Shown piece by piece: positions 14,323-25,876 of a stretch of DNA of 64,000 nucleotides. The notes below the pieces were generated by a model. The model ran no database searches. It worked only from the letters and a program-made list of their open reading frames with translations, and had not been told where the DNA came from. The stretch is taken from the NCBI RefSeq assembly GCF_010093535.1, contig NW_022985180.1, forward strand, positions 1,057,260 through 1,121,259. The letters are read 5' to 3'. Each line of letters starts with the position of its first letter. The stretch's first letter is position 1. Position numbers and translations under genes: made by a program. Source of the DNA: Lindgomyces ingoldianus (lineage: Eukaryota; Ascomycota; Dothideomycetes; Pleosporales; Lindgomycetaceae).

Positions 14323-14830
14323 GCTAGTGGTTAATTTCTTCTCCCGATACCCCAAGCTTTGGCACCATGGAGTTCATGGAAGCAGTATGCGTGCATGGAT
14401 GAGGCGTTATGGTTATTACCTACATTGGGTCTTTAAAAAGCGGGTATTGCCGTCCTCTTAAGTATATATTCACATTACCTTAGCAGAACATGACAAGTTC
14501 ATACTGCAGTGGGAGTGTTCTTCGAAATACAGTGTTTGTTAGGTCGTAGCCCAAAGACTTAAAAATCGTCATCTGGGTTGTGTGAGCCCGTTGGTCATAA
14601 GTTAGACAAAGGCAAGTGCTGCCACATACACTGGTGAACCTCAAATGCAAGTATCGCACCCTCTTAATGGGCAAGTTTATTACCCACGAGGTAGCTGTTG
14701 GATGATATCACCTAACCATACCCCATTAGTGAACCCCCGAAGCCAAATACCAGCACCGGCCCCATAAACAAGGTCGGTGAATCGAAGCCCAGAACTCCAC
14801 GCTATGCTTGATACGAAAGAATCGACTCTC
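14323..14830. other. intergenic between convergent genes
   Basis: About 500 bp between the 3' ends of SYF2 and the KIN17-like gene. No open frame with family resemblance, repeat or RNA gene was seen; it probably holds the two 3' UTRs. Confidence 0.4.
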
Positions 14831-15676
14831 TCAAACCTTCAATTTCTTGGCAGCCTTATCCTCTCCATTCTCGGTCCTCATACGCTTGAAAACACTCTGA
14901 CTCTTCATTTTTCCTAAACCCGCCTTATTCGCCGGAATGGTCTTTGGTTTCAAGCCAAAGCTCAGCTTGACAGGTGGTGCCGGTGCCACCGGTTTCTCCT
15001 CCTCCTCCCCCTCCCCCTTTTCCTCCCCCTCCTTCTTGCCTTCCGCCTTCTCCTCTGCCGGCGGTGTCGCATCGCTCTTCTCCCCTGCCTTCCTCTCCTC
15101 TTCAACCTTCGCCTTGGCCTCTGCCTCTGCTCTCGCTCTCGCCACCATCCTCTTCATCATCTTATCCTCGCCCGCGCCCCCCCTCGCCTCCGCCCTTTCA
15201 ATCTCCCGAATCTCTTCCCTCCTCCTAACCGCCTCTGGACTAACATCCCTCCACGCAATCATCAATCCATCCTTTTCATCCTCCTTAACAAAACAAATCC
15301 CTTCCCTCCCAAGATACTTACAAAACTCGGTCAAACTTGCCCACTTTGTCGCATTCATGTGCATATGTTCCTTATCCCGAATGTACTCGTTATAATACCG
15401 ATTCGCGCCGACAAACTTCTCGCCGTGCGAGATCCGCAGTTGGGTTATGAACGCAGATTTGAATTCCCGGCTGAAGTCTTCGATATATTTGCGTGGGTCT
15501 TCACCCACAAGTTGCATTTGCCGCACGTGGGATTCGGATTGTGCGTGGCATTTGAAGCCGTTGGCATCGCGACATTGCTTGTTACAGGCTTGGCAGTACC
15601 AACGCAGGCGCTGGAGGCCTTTGCTTTTCATTTTGTTGGCGACATATTTGGCAGAGCCAAATTCGGCTTTCGGCAT
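14831..15676 (-). CDS. KIN17/RTS2-like zinc finger protein
   Basis: A nuclear DNA/RNA-binding protein linked to replication, repair and splicing in other eukaryotes. The N-terminus PKAEFGSAKYVANKMKSKG precedes a C2H2 finger, WYCQACNKQCRDANGFKCH with the second His in SESH (about residues 28-50). The KIN17 winged-helix region follows: RKYIEDFSREFKSAFITQL, FVGANRYYNEYIRDKEH, MNATKWASLTEFCKYLGRE and GLMIAWRDVSPEAV (to ~150). The rest is a charged Glu/Lys/Ala helix and a C-terminal SFGLKPK motif. Single exon, 281 residues; lacks the C-terminal KOW/SH3 tail of animal KIN17, as usual for fungi. Confidence 0.87.
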   Translation of the reverse strand: MPKAEFGSAKYVANKMKSKGLQRLRWYCQACNKQCRDANGFKCHAQSESHVRQMQLVGEDPRKYIEDFSREFKSAFITQLRISHGEKFVGANRYYNEYIRDKEHMHMNATKWASLTEFCKYLGREGICFVKEDEKDGLMIAWRDVSPEAVRRREEIREIERAEARGGAGEDKMMKRMVARARAEAEAKAKVEEERKAGEKSDATPPAEEKAEGKKEGEEKGEGEEEEKPVAPAPPVKLSFGLKPKTIPANKAGLGKMKSQSVFKRMRTENGEDKAAKKLKV

Positions 15677-15984
15677 GGTAGTGAGGGTGGTGAGGAGGTT
15701 CGTGTAGGTGTAGTTTGTAGCGTTCTGTTAGAGTTGCGGAGTGGAAGTCGGAGGCTGAACGCCACTTGAGTTAGAAACCCCGGCAGAACTTCGGGTAGTG
15801 TTACACGTGATATGACCTCAGCAACACTCCAGGGCTTCTAGGCATCTTGCCGGTGATTTAAGCATGATAACTTTCTCGGGACCATTTTTTCTACGCGCAT
15901 CTGAATCCCATCTGATTGTTGTTTAAACGGATCAGATTCGAAGTTGCATACATGTCGAAGTCTACTCTCAACCAGCTAGTCTTT
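15677..15984. other. intergenic
   Basis: 308 bp between the KIN17-like start and the end of the SDR relic. Nothing recognised apart from the presumed KIN17 promoter. Confidence 0.35.
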
Positions 15985-17040
15985 CTACTCACACTTGACA
16001 CCCACAAGCTCACAAGAAACCTTCCAAAGTCTCTCCTCCTTTGCCTGATCATACGCCCACGTCTCATACCCATCCTCCAAAAAGTAGTACCCGTCTCTCA
16101 CCGGCCCAGGAACTTGGCAATTCTCTAAATACTTTCCACCTTTGCGTTCCCACACCCTCCCGATCGCAGCCCACATTGTCGTCGCTGCTCCCTAGGACCG
16201 ACTCCTGAGATGCTCTGCAACGCCTGGAGTCTTCTTCCATTCTTCCGCCAAGTCTGCAACGTGTACCTGACGCCCAGAGCCATCCCATATTCCACCAGGA
16301 TGCAATGAGAGACCGTGGAGACTGCGTGCACTGTATCGTCGCTCGGTTTGGTTAGCCATATAGATGTTTGCGACTTTGCTTTGACTGTAGGCCTTGTTCG
16401 GCTCGTATTCACCTTCTAGATTCAGGTTGTCGAAATTGATCTCGTTGTATCGATGCCCCATTGACGATACGCACACAACCCTGGAATTGAACTGGGTAGG
16501 AGAGCAGGCTCAAGTAGATGGAATAGCACGAAATGTGCTAGATGGTTTGTGCTAGATTGGGGTCTTGAAATCGTCAACTGCGCAGCCTTCTGGTGTAGCC
16601 ATGACGCCCGCGTTGTTTATGAGGATGTTTAGTTGGCCATGGCTCTTCTCCAAAAAGTCTGCAGCAAAACTCCGCACAAACGCGAGCGAGTTGAGATCCA
16701 GGAGGAGATCGAGTTTCCCCGGCTCGAGGTGCTCGCCTAGAGCTTCCTGACCTTTAGCAAGGTCCCGTCCGGTGCCGAAATATGAGCATCCGTAGCTTTC
16801 ATATCGATGGCCGTGTCAATGCCGATGCTGGATGAGACGCCGGTAATGAGGATGACTTTGTTTGCGAGCTTTCCCGCTACATGGTTAATAATCTGTTGGC
16901 CGAATAAAAATGGAGCTTTTACCTTCAAGGTCATTGTCTTTCACAATCTGCATAGCTGTGGGTTGGGCATCGCCTGGGCCTTTGGAGTGCTTGGGAACTG
17001 CAGCATAGCGGATGAACTCCGGAGCGTCAAAATCAGCCAT
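15985..17040 (-). pseudogene. short-chain dehydrogenase/reductase, broken
   Basis: Reads as a fungal SDR of the retinol-dehydrogenase/WWOX-like type. MADFDAPEFIRYAAVPKHSK starts at 17040; an intron after NDLE leads to KLANKVILITGVSSSIGID (Rossmann GxxxGxG region, with S for G). A frameshift near 16765 then leads to TGRDLAKGQEALGEHLEPGK, LNILINNAGVMATPEG (NNAG motif), VVCVSSMGHRYNEINFDN and KAYSQSKVANIYMANQ (YxxxK catalytic pair), followed by LSLHPGGIWDGSG and a conserved tail to 15985. Disruptions: the frameshift, two stops in the damaged TNHLxHF segment near 16550 and 16515, and one stop near 16195. Residues remain highly family-like, so inactivation is recent. Confidence 0.8.
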
Positions 17041-17659
17041 GGAAGTGGGAGGCTGGAGAATGGCAACACAGGAATAAGATTCGAGGAGACATATATTATT
17101 GATTGAAAACAAGGCTAGAATAGGAGAAAAGGAGGCACTAGTTATTGGACTGGAGCTCTCTGCAGATGCTTGGAGGGCTTAATATACCTAGGTTTGAACA
17201 TCTTCAGTGCAAAGCCAAGCAAAACATATTATGGTGCAACAGACAAAGAGGCAACCATCGTTGCGCCTGACCAGACATTGAGTCTCCGTTCTTGGACGAT
17301 GTGCACCATGATTCAGCTATCTGCAGGTCGAGTGATGTTGTGTATGTTAGGAAGGTCGGGGGACACGGACAAAGTTGGAAATGAGCACTCCATTCCGACG
17401 ACGTAGTTCCAGTGCGAGGAGGCCACGGTGCCCGGCATTAAGTCTGTCCTGAATAGAGCATTGAGTTGACGTGAACAATTCCTTAAAGGGGAGGCTGTTG
17501 GTCCCGACATGCCCACTGCGGCCTTGGCATCAGATAGACGCTAAGTATTTTTCTGCCGGGCGGTGATGGACGAAAAGTCCTGCCACCAACCGTGAGGCCT
17601 TTGGACGTCTCATACATTTTCCCAATCCAATTAATCTACACAACACCGCTACCCCAGTT
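17041..17659. other. intergenic, KRR1 upstream region
   Basis: About 620 bp with no recognised gene. The last part is presumably the KRR1 promoter. Short open frames here have no family resemblance. Confidence 0.4.
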
Positions 17660-18742
<1,083 letters not shown>

Positions 18743-19245
18743 CCTACTCTGCCTTGGGGCAGACCAGGATGGTTCTTCTAAAAGCAGCTGCCAACAACCA
18801 CCTCAGAGCTCGCTATATCACACTTTCTATAGCTCGGAACCCATCTGTTCTTTTACGTAATCAAACTGAGCTATCTTGCCAGCCTTTCGCTAGTTTAGCT
18901 GTGGCGTTGGATGAGAATATGGGCCTTGTTATCAGCAGGTTTGTGCAGCATTACGGGCCATGGATCTCTGTTTATATTGTTCGATAAGATAAATATACCC
19001 AATTTATTTGTTTCAACAGTCCCTTGGTGAAATGTCTTGTCCTGTCGGGTTAGTCGCATTCTGTACGTACATGACTAAGCATCTCATGATGAGCCAAAAA
19101 TAGCATCCACCATCTCAAATGTCTTGTTTCATCACCACCCAGCTCCCTGGGGGAGTTTGGTGTCTTCCCTCCTTCAGTGGCCATCCCATCAATCACGTTC
19201 TCAAGAGAGCCAAGCAACCATTGTTTCTCACCGTCCAATATTACA
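18743..19245. other. intergenic
   Basis: About 500 bp between KRR1 and the SET gene. No gene recognised; an in-frame ATG at 19177 would extend the SET protein upstream of its signal peptide and is judged less likely. Confidence 0.35.
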
Positions 19246-20613
19246 ATGGGGCCACTTCTGTTCCTTTTTTCTCTCCTCGTTTTCAGCAACGTCTTATTCG
19301 CCAACCCAGCTTTGTCCACTGGAATCATCATACAACAATGCTGGCATGAAGCGCCTTTCCATTCAGTAGTTCTGCAGTGCTCTCAAGATGGACTCGCCGA
19401 GCTCGTAACTAGTACCGACAATCCTCCCGTAGTACATTCCTTGTCACTACCGAAGAACTTCGGTCCCTGGTCCTATCCACCCGTCTGCACTCAATTCTTA
19501 GATTCTTTAGAAAGTAAGCTATGTGTCTATACAAATGCGTCATTCGGCGATGGAAGAGGCATATCTATCTTCACTACCCCAAAAATCGCAGAAGAGTTCG
19601 CGGCATTGCCACCGTTCCAAGATCCCGCATCAATGCAAGATGTCAACACCAATTCTGGAGCTTGGTATACGCAAGAGCTGCCCGGAAAAGGCATAGGAAT
19701 GCTAGCAAAGAAACAGCTAAAGTTTAGAGATCGTGTGACAACGTATACACCTGCGCTGCTCGCCCACCATGAACAGGAGCTATCGACTCTTGAGCGTGAG
19801 AAGTACTTCCGAATTGCGGTCTCCCAGCTTCCAGACGCTACCCGCGACAACTGTCTACAGCTTGCCACTATATATGGTGACCCCAGGATTCGTATTCAAG
19901 ACATCGTAAAAGCGAATACTTTTCAGTTACACATTGGCGGACAGAACCATCTCGCCGTTTTCCCTGAGACGTCACGGCTGAATCATGCCTGTGCGCCAAA
20001 GTAAGCCCACTTTGTCTTTGAGTTCATGATGTGTGTAAACTGACGAAATAGTGCTCAATATTTTCTCGACCCTTCGCGTCTGACTCATATCGTACATGCG
20101 ACCCGACCAATTGCTCCTGGTGAAGAAATCACCATCTCTTGTGCGAAAAGCGCCGTCCCTTGAATTCATCAAGTCTAACAAGTTATAGATACCTCACCCA
20201 TTGAACCGACTGAACTACGCCAACGCCACCTGTGGGAAGGATTTCACTTCACCTGCTCGTGTCCTCGCTGTCTCGCAAAGGGCAAGTCCGACTCCAATCT
20301 TCAACAGATGAGAGACATGGAGAGTGCCCTGAACGATTGGTCCGTGACCTCAAGTGGGAGTCCGGAATTGGCCGAGAAAATGCTCCAGCTCTATCGAAAA
20401 GAAGGCTTGGAAGGATTCCTTGATATTCCCTACGGATTTGCTGCGCTGGCCTACAATGCTGTTGGCAATTCGAAGCAAGCTGTCAAGTACGCCAAGCTTG
20501 CGCAGGAAGTTATCATGATGAAAGATGGACCTTGGACTCCCAATATGCAGATCTGGAATAATTTACTCCAAGATCCGAGGAACCACTGGAGTTTCAAGCG
20601 GAGATCGAAGTGA
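19246..20613 (+). CDS. SET-domain protein with signal peptide
   Basis: Three exons: 19246-20000, 20052-20140 and 20189-20613. Introns are GTAAGC..ATAG (51 bp) and GTGCGA..ATAG (48 bp, unusual donor). Splicing yields RLNHACAPNAQYFLDP and EEITISYTSPIEPTELRQR without a break; protein 422 residues. The N-terminus PLLFLFSLLVFSNVLFA looks like a cleaved signal peptide. A cysteine-bearing region follows (CWHEAPF, PWSYPPVCTQFLD, LCVYTNASFGDGRGISIFTT). The SET core runs PGKGIGMLAKKQLKFRD, NHACAPN, ISY, then post-SET CSCPRCLAKGK. Fungi have a lineage-expanded family with this layout, often annotated 'SET domain-containing protein 5'. Substrate unknown; secretion is predicted only. Confidence 0.82.
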
Positions 20614-21106
20614 TCTGGTAGAAGAATCATCAGATAACCCAACTAAGCGGTTGCATGCAGACGCAGGCATGAAACCAACAAACTTGCCCCTCTTTCAAAG
20701 CACCAAGGAAGCTCTATCATCGGATGACATGATAACGACCGAATATCTGTTTCTCGCATATCTGTATGTACATGCGTTCTGCCGCGGGCCGATCTTATAT
20801 TTTCCCGACCCTGGTCCTGGATCGTTCCGAGTTCTCCACCAGTATCCGTTTCAGCCATTTATACGGAATGCGAGGTGCTCGAGCCTATACGACTATTGTA
20901 CTACAGTAATCTAATTATTGATTGGATTAGCGCTGAATGCCTACTTCCCCTTCTATTTAATTTCTGCGCAGGTCAACCCACCGTAGGACTGTGGTCCCTC
21001 GTACTCGCTGGAGCGATTCGTATTCTAAGAAATATAAAGAGGAGCCAAGAATCTTTCTTGGGCAACCATTGCACAATCCTGCAGTGTTTTTTTTTTCCTA
21101 CAGTAC
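20614..21106. other. intergenic
   Basis: About 490 bp with no recognised gene. A short poly-T run sits near 21088-21096, just before the start of the repeat protein. Confidence 0.35.
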
Positions 21107-22114
21107 ATGCTCGTCACAATGTTTCTGCAATTTGTTGTAGGCTTGTCTGTGCTTGGCTGGTCGCTTGCCGCGCCGCCTCTGACTACGATCACTCCCTCTC
21201 CTCCATTACCGTCCATCTGTGGAGTCCTGAGCTACGAGCCAGCATGTCCGACGGGCTATGCATGTCAGCCTATTGCACGTTTCTGTACCCAGCTGGAACC
21301 GGACGAGCTCTGCGGTACATGTTCTCCTATCTCAACCACGACCACAGCAACATGTCCTTCGGGCTATACTCGAGATTACCGATATGGCTGCCGCCCAACT
21401 ACCACAGCTACGTCGTCTAAATCAACGTTGACATGCCCTCCTGGATATACTGCAGATTATCGAGGATATTCGTATTGTCGAGCTACAGTTCCAGCAACCG
21501 CGCTTCCGGAAACACGAACGACTCCTTGTGCCCAGGGAATGACGCCCGACTACCGCGGATTCTGTCGTTCCACGACACCGACGCCGACCTCAACTATTCA
21601 CACGTGCTCCCCAGGATGGACCACCGATTATCGCGGCTTGTGCAAGCCTACTCCAACTCCTACAGATGATTGCGTTTCGGGTTCGTATCAAGATTACCGC
21701 GGTATGTGTCGGTCGTTCACGCATACTTTCACTCCATCAGTGACACCGATCGAGAAACGCCAAGTGACTTGCTCTCCAGGTTGGACAACGAATTACCGTG
21801 GTTATTGCTTTCTAATTCCTTCCACTTCTGCACCGCCAACAACTCCCTCGAAGCAACCGGTAACGTGCGGACCAGGCTCAACCAGCAATTATCGTGGAGT
21901 GTGCTTCCCCATTCCCTCCCCTACAGCGACTATGGAAACGCAGGCAACCACTGAGGGACCGAGTTTGAAGTGCGACACGAGACATGATCCAGACTGTCCG
22001 GTTGGCATGCGTTGCGTCGCGGTTGAAAAGTGTCCTCCTTACTCGCCGTTTTGCGAGGGTGTCTGTGTGGGAAAGACCGGGGTGAATCCAGGAGGGCCTA
22101 TGCAGACTGATTGA
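21107..22114 (+). CDS. secreted protein with seven Cys/YRG repeats
   Basis: 335 residues, single exon. A signal peptide is visible (FLQFVVGLSVLGWSLAAP). A first Cys-rich block follows (CGVLSYEPACPTGYACQ with CGTC). Then come seven repeats of the form C-x2-G-x2-x-[DN]-Y-R-[GY]-x(1-4)-C: CPSGYTRDYRYGC, CPPGYTADYRGYSYC, CAQGMTPDYRGFC, CSPGWTTDYRGLC, CVSGSYQDYRGMC, CSPGWTTNYRGYC and CGPGSTSNYRGVC. They are separated by Thr/Pro/Ser-rich spacers likely to be O-glycosylated. A KR dibasic site lies between repeats 5 and 6 (possible Kex2 cleavage). The C-terminus is a second Cys-rich block (CPVGMRCVAVEKC). I do not recognise the family; a wall-associated protein or an effector-like secreted protein are both possible. 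Confidence 0.78.
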   Translation: MLVTMFLQFVVGLSVLGWSLAAPPLTTITPSPPLPSICGVLSYEPACPTGYACQPIARFCTQLEPDELCGTCSPISTTTTATCPSGYTRDYRYGCRPTTTATSSKSTLTCPPGYTADYRGYSYCRATVPATALPETRTTPCAQGMTPDYRGFCRSTTPTPTSTIHTCSPGWTTDYRGLCKPTPTPTDDCVSGSYQDYRGMCRSFTHTFTPSVTPIEKRQVTCSPGWTTNYRGYCFLIPSTSAPPTTPSKQPVTCGPGSTSNYRGVCFPIPSPTATMETQATTEGPSLKCDTRHDPDCPVGMRCVAVEKCPPYSPFCEGVCVGKTGVNPGGPMQTD

Positions 22115-22594
22115 AAGCCACACGAACGACTAGTTGCAAGACTTGGGCTTAGGCCGTATCTTAGTTCAAGTGTGATTTGATGGAATTGTGTGAAGACGAA
22201 ACATTGAGAACATGAAATGTCAAGCCTTTCCATTACTGTTCATCCTAAAGCTCTCAAGTCGACTTTTTGTCTTCATACCAACCTTTGTGAGCGCTATTCA
22301 GGATTTGGGATATCCCTAATGTGGTACTCCGTCCGCATTGCAAACTACCTAGGTGATGAAGTGGTGTGCATATGGGACTTGCCAAGGAAAATATATCACT
22401 GGAGGATTCCCATCATTAATTTTCTACCACACTCCGGTCACCGACATCTCTCCATATCACTATATGGTTAAATATTCACGCTGCCTTATATCCTCGACTC
22501 CTGCTGACTCTGGATCGAAGATGCGCAATCTCCGCTGATCTTCGATATCGTTTCCGACTTATCACCCTTGTTTGTCTCTAATTGCAAGTGAGCC
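22115..22594. other. intergenic, CE15 upstream region
   Basis: 480 bp between the repeat protein and the CE15 gene, with no recognised gene. Presumed CE15 promoter; no clear named regulator site was identified. Confidence 0.35.
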
Positions 22595-23764
22595 ATGTTG
22601 TATCTATCTTTGTTTTGGATCTTTTTTGGCTTGCTGTACAGCCGTGTTTCGAGAGCAACATGCTCACCCTCACTACTTCCCAATGCTACGACGGCGAATT
22701 CTAGATTCCCTAACCCATTCACTTTTATATCCGGGGACCCTGTCACATCGAAAAGCGATTGGGGATGTCGTCACGAGGAGCTGGTGGCTCTGATGGAGCA
22801 GTTCGAATTCGGAACAAAGCCACCAAAACCCTCCGTTGTCAATGCCTCGTTTGCAGACGGTAAGCTCACTATTAACATCGAGGAGGGGGCAAAGAGAGTT
22901 AGCTTCATGGTGAAGATCAATCTACCCACAAACTCTAGCGACGGACCATTCCCAGCTATCATCGCATACGGTGCGGCCAGCATTCCACTCAACAACACCG
23001 GCATCGCCACCATCATCTTCAACAACGATCAGCTTGGACAGCAATCAAACGGTCGAGGCGTAGGTAAATTCTACGATCTCTATGGCCCTAGCCATAACGC
23101 TGGCGTTCTTGTAGCTTGGGCCTGGGGTGTGTCGCGCGTCATCGATGCGCTTGAGTTCCTCGGTTCAGATGTCACCAAGATCGATGTCCAGCGACTCGGC
23201 GTAACAGGATGCTCTCGGAACGCCAAGGGTGCCCTCGTCGCTGGCGCCCTCGACTTCCGCATTGCTCTTACGATCCCCCAAGAAGCCGGCCAGGGAGGTT
23301 CGGGATGTTGGCGGCTCTACCGAACATGTAGAGGGCATTGCATCCCCGAGACCCAGCCTATCTACGTGGGTAATAATTGGTTTCGGAGAGACTTTCCGAG
23401 CAATATCGGCCTCGACTTCAACAGACTTCCCTTCGATCATCATGAGTTAATCGGCCTTGTTGCACCGCGTGGGCTGCTTATCATTGAAAATGACATCGAC
23501 TGGCTCAATCCAGAATCCACGACGGTGTGTTCACGGGCGGGCAAAATGCTGTATGAGGCTTTGGGAGAGAGTTCATCGTTTGGGTTTAGTCTTGTGGGCT
23601 CTCATCCGCATTGCCAGTTTCCGGTAGCTCAGATGCCGGAGTTACAGGCTTTCTTGGATCGGTACATGTTCAGGAACGAGAGCGCAGATACGGAGGTCTT
23701 CAAGAGCGCTATTACTGTTTCTGTGGCTAACTATGTGGATTGGAAGTTGCCCATTTTGGAGTGA
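22595..23764 (+). CDS. CE15 4-O-methyl-glucuronoyl methylesterase
   Basis: Secreted esterase that cuts ester bonds between lignin alcohols and glucuronic acid of xylan. An N-terminal signal segment (LYLSLFWIFFGLLYS) leads directly into the catalytic domain (PNPFTFISGDPVTSKSDW, CRHEELVALMEQFEFG). Catalytic motifs: nucleophile Ser207 in TGCSRNAKGA, Glu230 in PQEAGQGGSG, and His in VGSHPHCQFP (about 337-339). Other family blocks: LPFDHHELIGLVAPRGLL and WLNPESTTVCSRAGKML, with cysteines likely in disulfides. No CBM1 module or linker is present. 389 residues, single exon, usual length for the bare catalytic form (Cip2-like). Confidence 0.9.
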   Translation: MLYLSLFWIFFGLLYSRVSRATCSPSLLPNATTANSRFPNPFTFISGDPVTSKSDWGCRHEELVALMEQFEFGTKPPKPSVVNASFADGKLTINIEEGAKRVSFMVKINLPTNSSDGPFPAIIAYGAASIPLNNTGIATIIFNNDQLGQQSNGRGVGKFYDLYGPSHNAGVLVAWAWGVSRVIDALEFLGSDVTKIDVQRLGVTGCSRNAKGALVAGALDFRIALTIPQEAGQGGSGCWRLYRTCRGHCIPETQPIYVGNNWFRRDFPSNIGLDFNRLPFDHHELIGLVAPRGLLIIENDIDWLNPESTTVCSRAGKMLYEALGESSSFGFSLVGSHPHCQFPVAQMPELQAFLDRYMFRNESADTEVFKSAITVSVANYVDWKLPILE

Positions 23765-24007
23765 AGGTGCTTTTCGGCCTCTTTAGGGAAAGTAGGTTGT
23801 CTGGCGTGATGTCACTGACCCTAAATCGGTAAATAGAAGATATTAACGGTCCTTATCCTGCGTCTGATCCCCACTCCTTGCCTTCTCTTTTCGATTTCTA
23901 GATTGAACTCGTTGCACCCAACCTGACTGGAACTCCTTCACTTCGATTCGGAGGCCTTCGCCGATAACAGTTTCTTCCCGGAGATAAAAGGATCGTAGCA
24001 CCTCGTA

Positions 24008-25047
24008 ATGTCCCAAGGTACTACCAATTTCTTAACTATTCTGATAATTTGATAACTTCCTAGACGCTCGCCATCTCATCGAAATCCGACCAGCACCAGG
24101 CAAAGGCCTCGGCCTTTTCACCAAGGAAAGAATCCCCCAAGGAATCCGCGTACTTGCCGAATCTCCCATCATCTCAATTCTAAGCAACCGCAACCAATGC
24201 AGTTCAGTATTCCGTGCTTTCAAAAACCTCACGACCCTGCAGCAAACCGAGTTCCTAACACTCTGCTGCCGCACCCCCGAGTCCCTCAAACGTAAAGTCG
24301 AAACAGAGCTCAAGCGAGATTGGCAGCAAATTCCTGAGATTCACCGTGATATAATCTCTATCTGGTCCGCGAACACGTACGTGTATTACATGTATCTCCT
24401 TGCAAGCCGAATCAACCACTCTTGCCTCCCAAACTTGTATTACCGATTCAATGAGAACTTGGATATGGGCACTTTCCACGCTGTCCGGGATATCGAGAAA
24501 GACGAAGAGCTTACGATCTCGTACATTAATGCTACAAATCACATGAAGCACCAACGTCAAGATGACCTCGAGTCTTGGGGGATAGAATGCCAGTGTCTGG
24601 CGTGCGTGGATACCGATCGAAATAGGCGCGGCGAGGAAAATCGAGCGAAGTTGTATGACTTAGAGCAAGTACTTACTTCCGCGCCGTCGTATAAGGCTTG
24701 CTTGCAAGTGGCGGAGAAAATGGCCGTGATCCAGCGGGACGAGGGGTTGTGGACCAGAGATCTTGGGATCTGGTATGTTCACATGATCTCCTGCTTACTT
24801 GCATAGGATGGATCTAACATAGGATAGCTATCACACGGCAGCGTACTACAGTCTTAAACTTGGAAACCGGAAATCGGCTTTAAAATGGGCAGAGGAAGAG
24901 ATGAAGTATAATATTATGTGCATGGGGGCTGATCATCCGGATTCTGAGGAAGTAATTCTGATAGTAGGTCGGTTAAGAGCATGGGCCGAGGGTTCTACGC
25001 CATTCCATCCTTCCATCATGGCGTGGTGTGATAAGTATGGATATTGA
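24008..25047 (+). CDS. SET-domain protein, SET5/SMYD-like
   Basis: Predicted exons: 24008-24017, 24064-24772 and 24828-25047. The first exon is tiny (MSQ plus one base), with intron GTACTA..CTAG, so the exact start is uncertain. The second intron (GTATGT..ATAG, 55 bp) gives LGIWCYHTAAYYSLKLGN. Protein 312 residues. SET motifs: APGKGLGLFTKERIPQG, SRINHSCLPNLYYRFNE, DEELTISYINATN and post-SET-like WGIECQCLACVD. The C-terminus is helical (KSALKWAEEEMKYNIM), as in SMYD-like proteins. No MYND finger and no signal peptide. Such fungal copies are numerous and their targets unknown. It lies ~240 bp downstream of the CE15 gene. Confidence 0.8.
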
Positions 25048-25712
25048 ATGATACTCCTTCGGGTAACTTGAATGCTTTGCCTATTAACACTGGACATGCC
25101 AGGGTAAGGTTTGGACAGGAATTTGCATTCACCTAAAGCTCTCCCGGATTCTACCAAGAAGGGACAATAAAAGGGACAAACTTTGTCATGACCAAGCTCT
25201 GTTTGGGGTAGGTGCTGTCAACGCAACGTCCCTTTTGTAGGTCATGGCTTCTTTTGTGCATAATTTTCATTTGCTTGATCACGATTTGTCCGGACTAATG
25301 TACTTTGTCGCCTTCACCAGGTGTAATCTTCGAGGCATCAAACGTAAAACATATAATCAAGGAAGCAAAAAAAGGAATCACAAGGGCATGCAAGGTCAGG
25401 GGCAATGGGATATGAGATGTGAAATTTATTACGATGAGAACTCGCGCAAAGTTCCTGACATGACTTCCATCAACACAAGTCGCTCGGATCCAGTTCTTCA
25501 TGTCTCCAGTTTCCGGTACAATACCCGGTAATATTTAGGCTTAGACGTGGCAAGAATCGTTCTGGAGTTGTGACTAAGAGTGGCTGGTCCCCCGAGGCAG
25601 ACATCGCAATTGCCCCGTCTTGGCCTTTTGCAGGCCCCATGAACTTTACCGCCTTGCTGAATATGCCCCAGGTAACGAGATGAGAAACTGTTTAGCCTTA
25701 TGGGTTCAATTC

Positions 25713-25876
25713 ACTGCTTAGCTGAAGTTCTTTGAGAATGAGGTCTTAGATCTGCAAGGAAACTGATGAATCCAGAGTCAATCGAAGTAAAGCACTGCTT
25801 AGCTGAAGTTCTTTTGAGAATGAGGTCTTAGATCTGCAAGCAAACGTGATGAATTCGGAGTCAACCGAAGTAGAGC
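25713..25876. repeat. tandem duplication, two copies of ~82 bp
   Basis: Copy 1 begins ACTGCTTAGCTGAAGTTC at 25713; copy 2 begins with the same bases at 25794. Both run through GAGAATGAGGTCTTAGATC and end near TCGAAGTA/CCGAAGTA. The copies differ by a few substitutions and 1-2 bp indels, so the duplication is not brand new. Confidence 0.85.
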
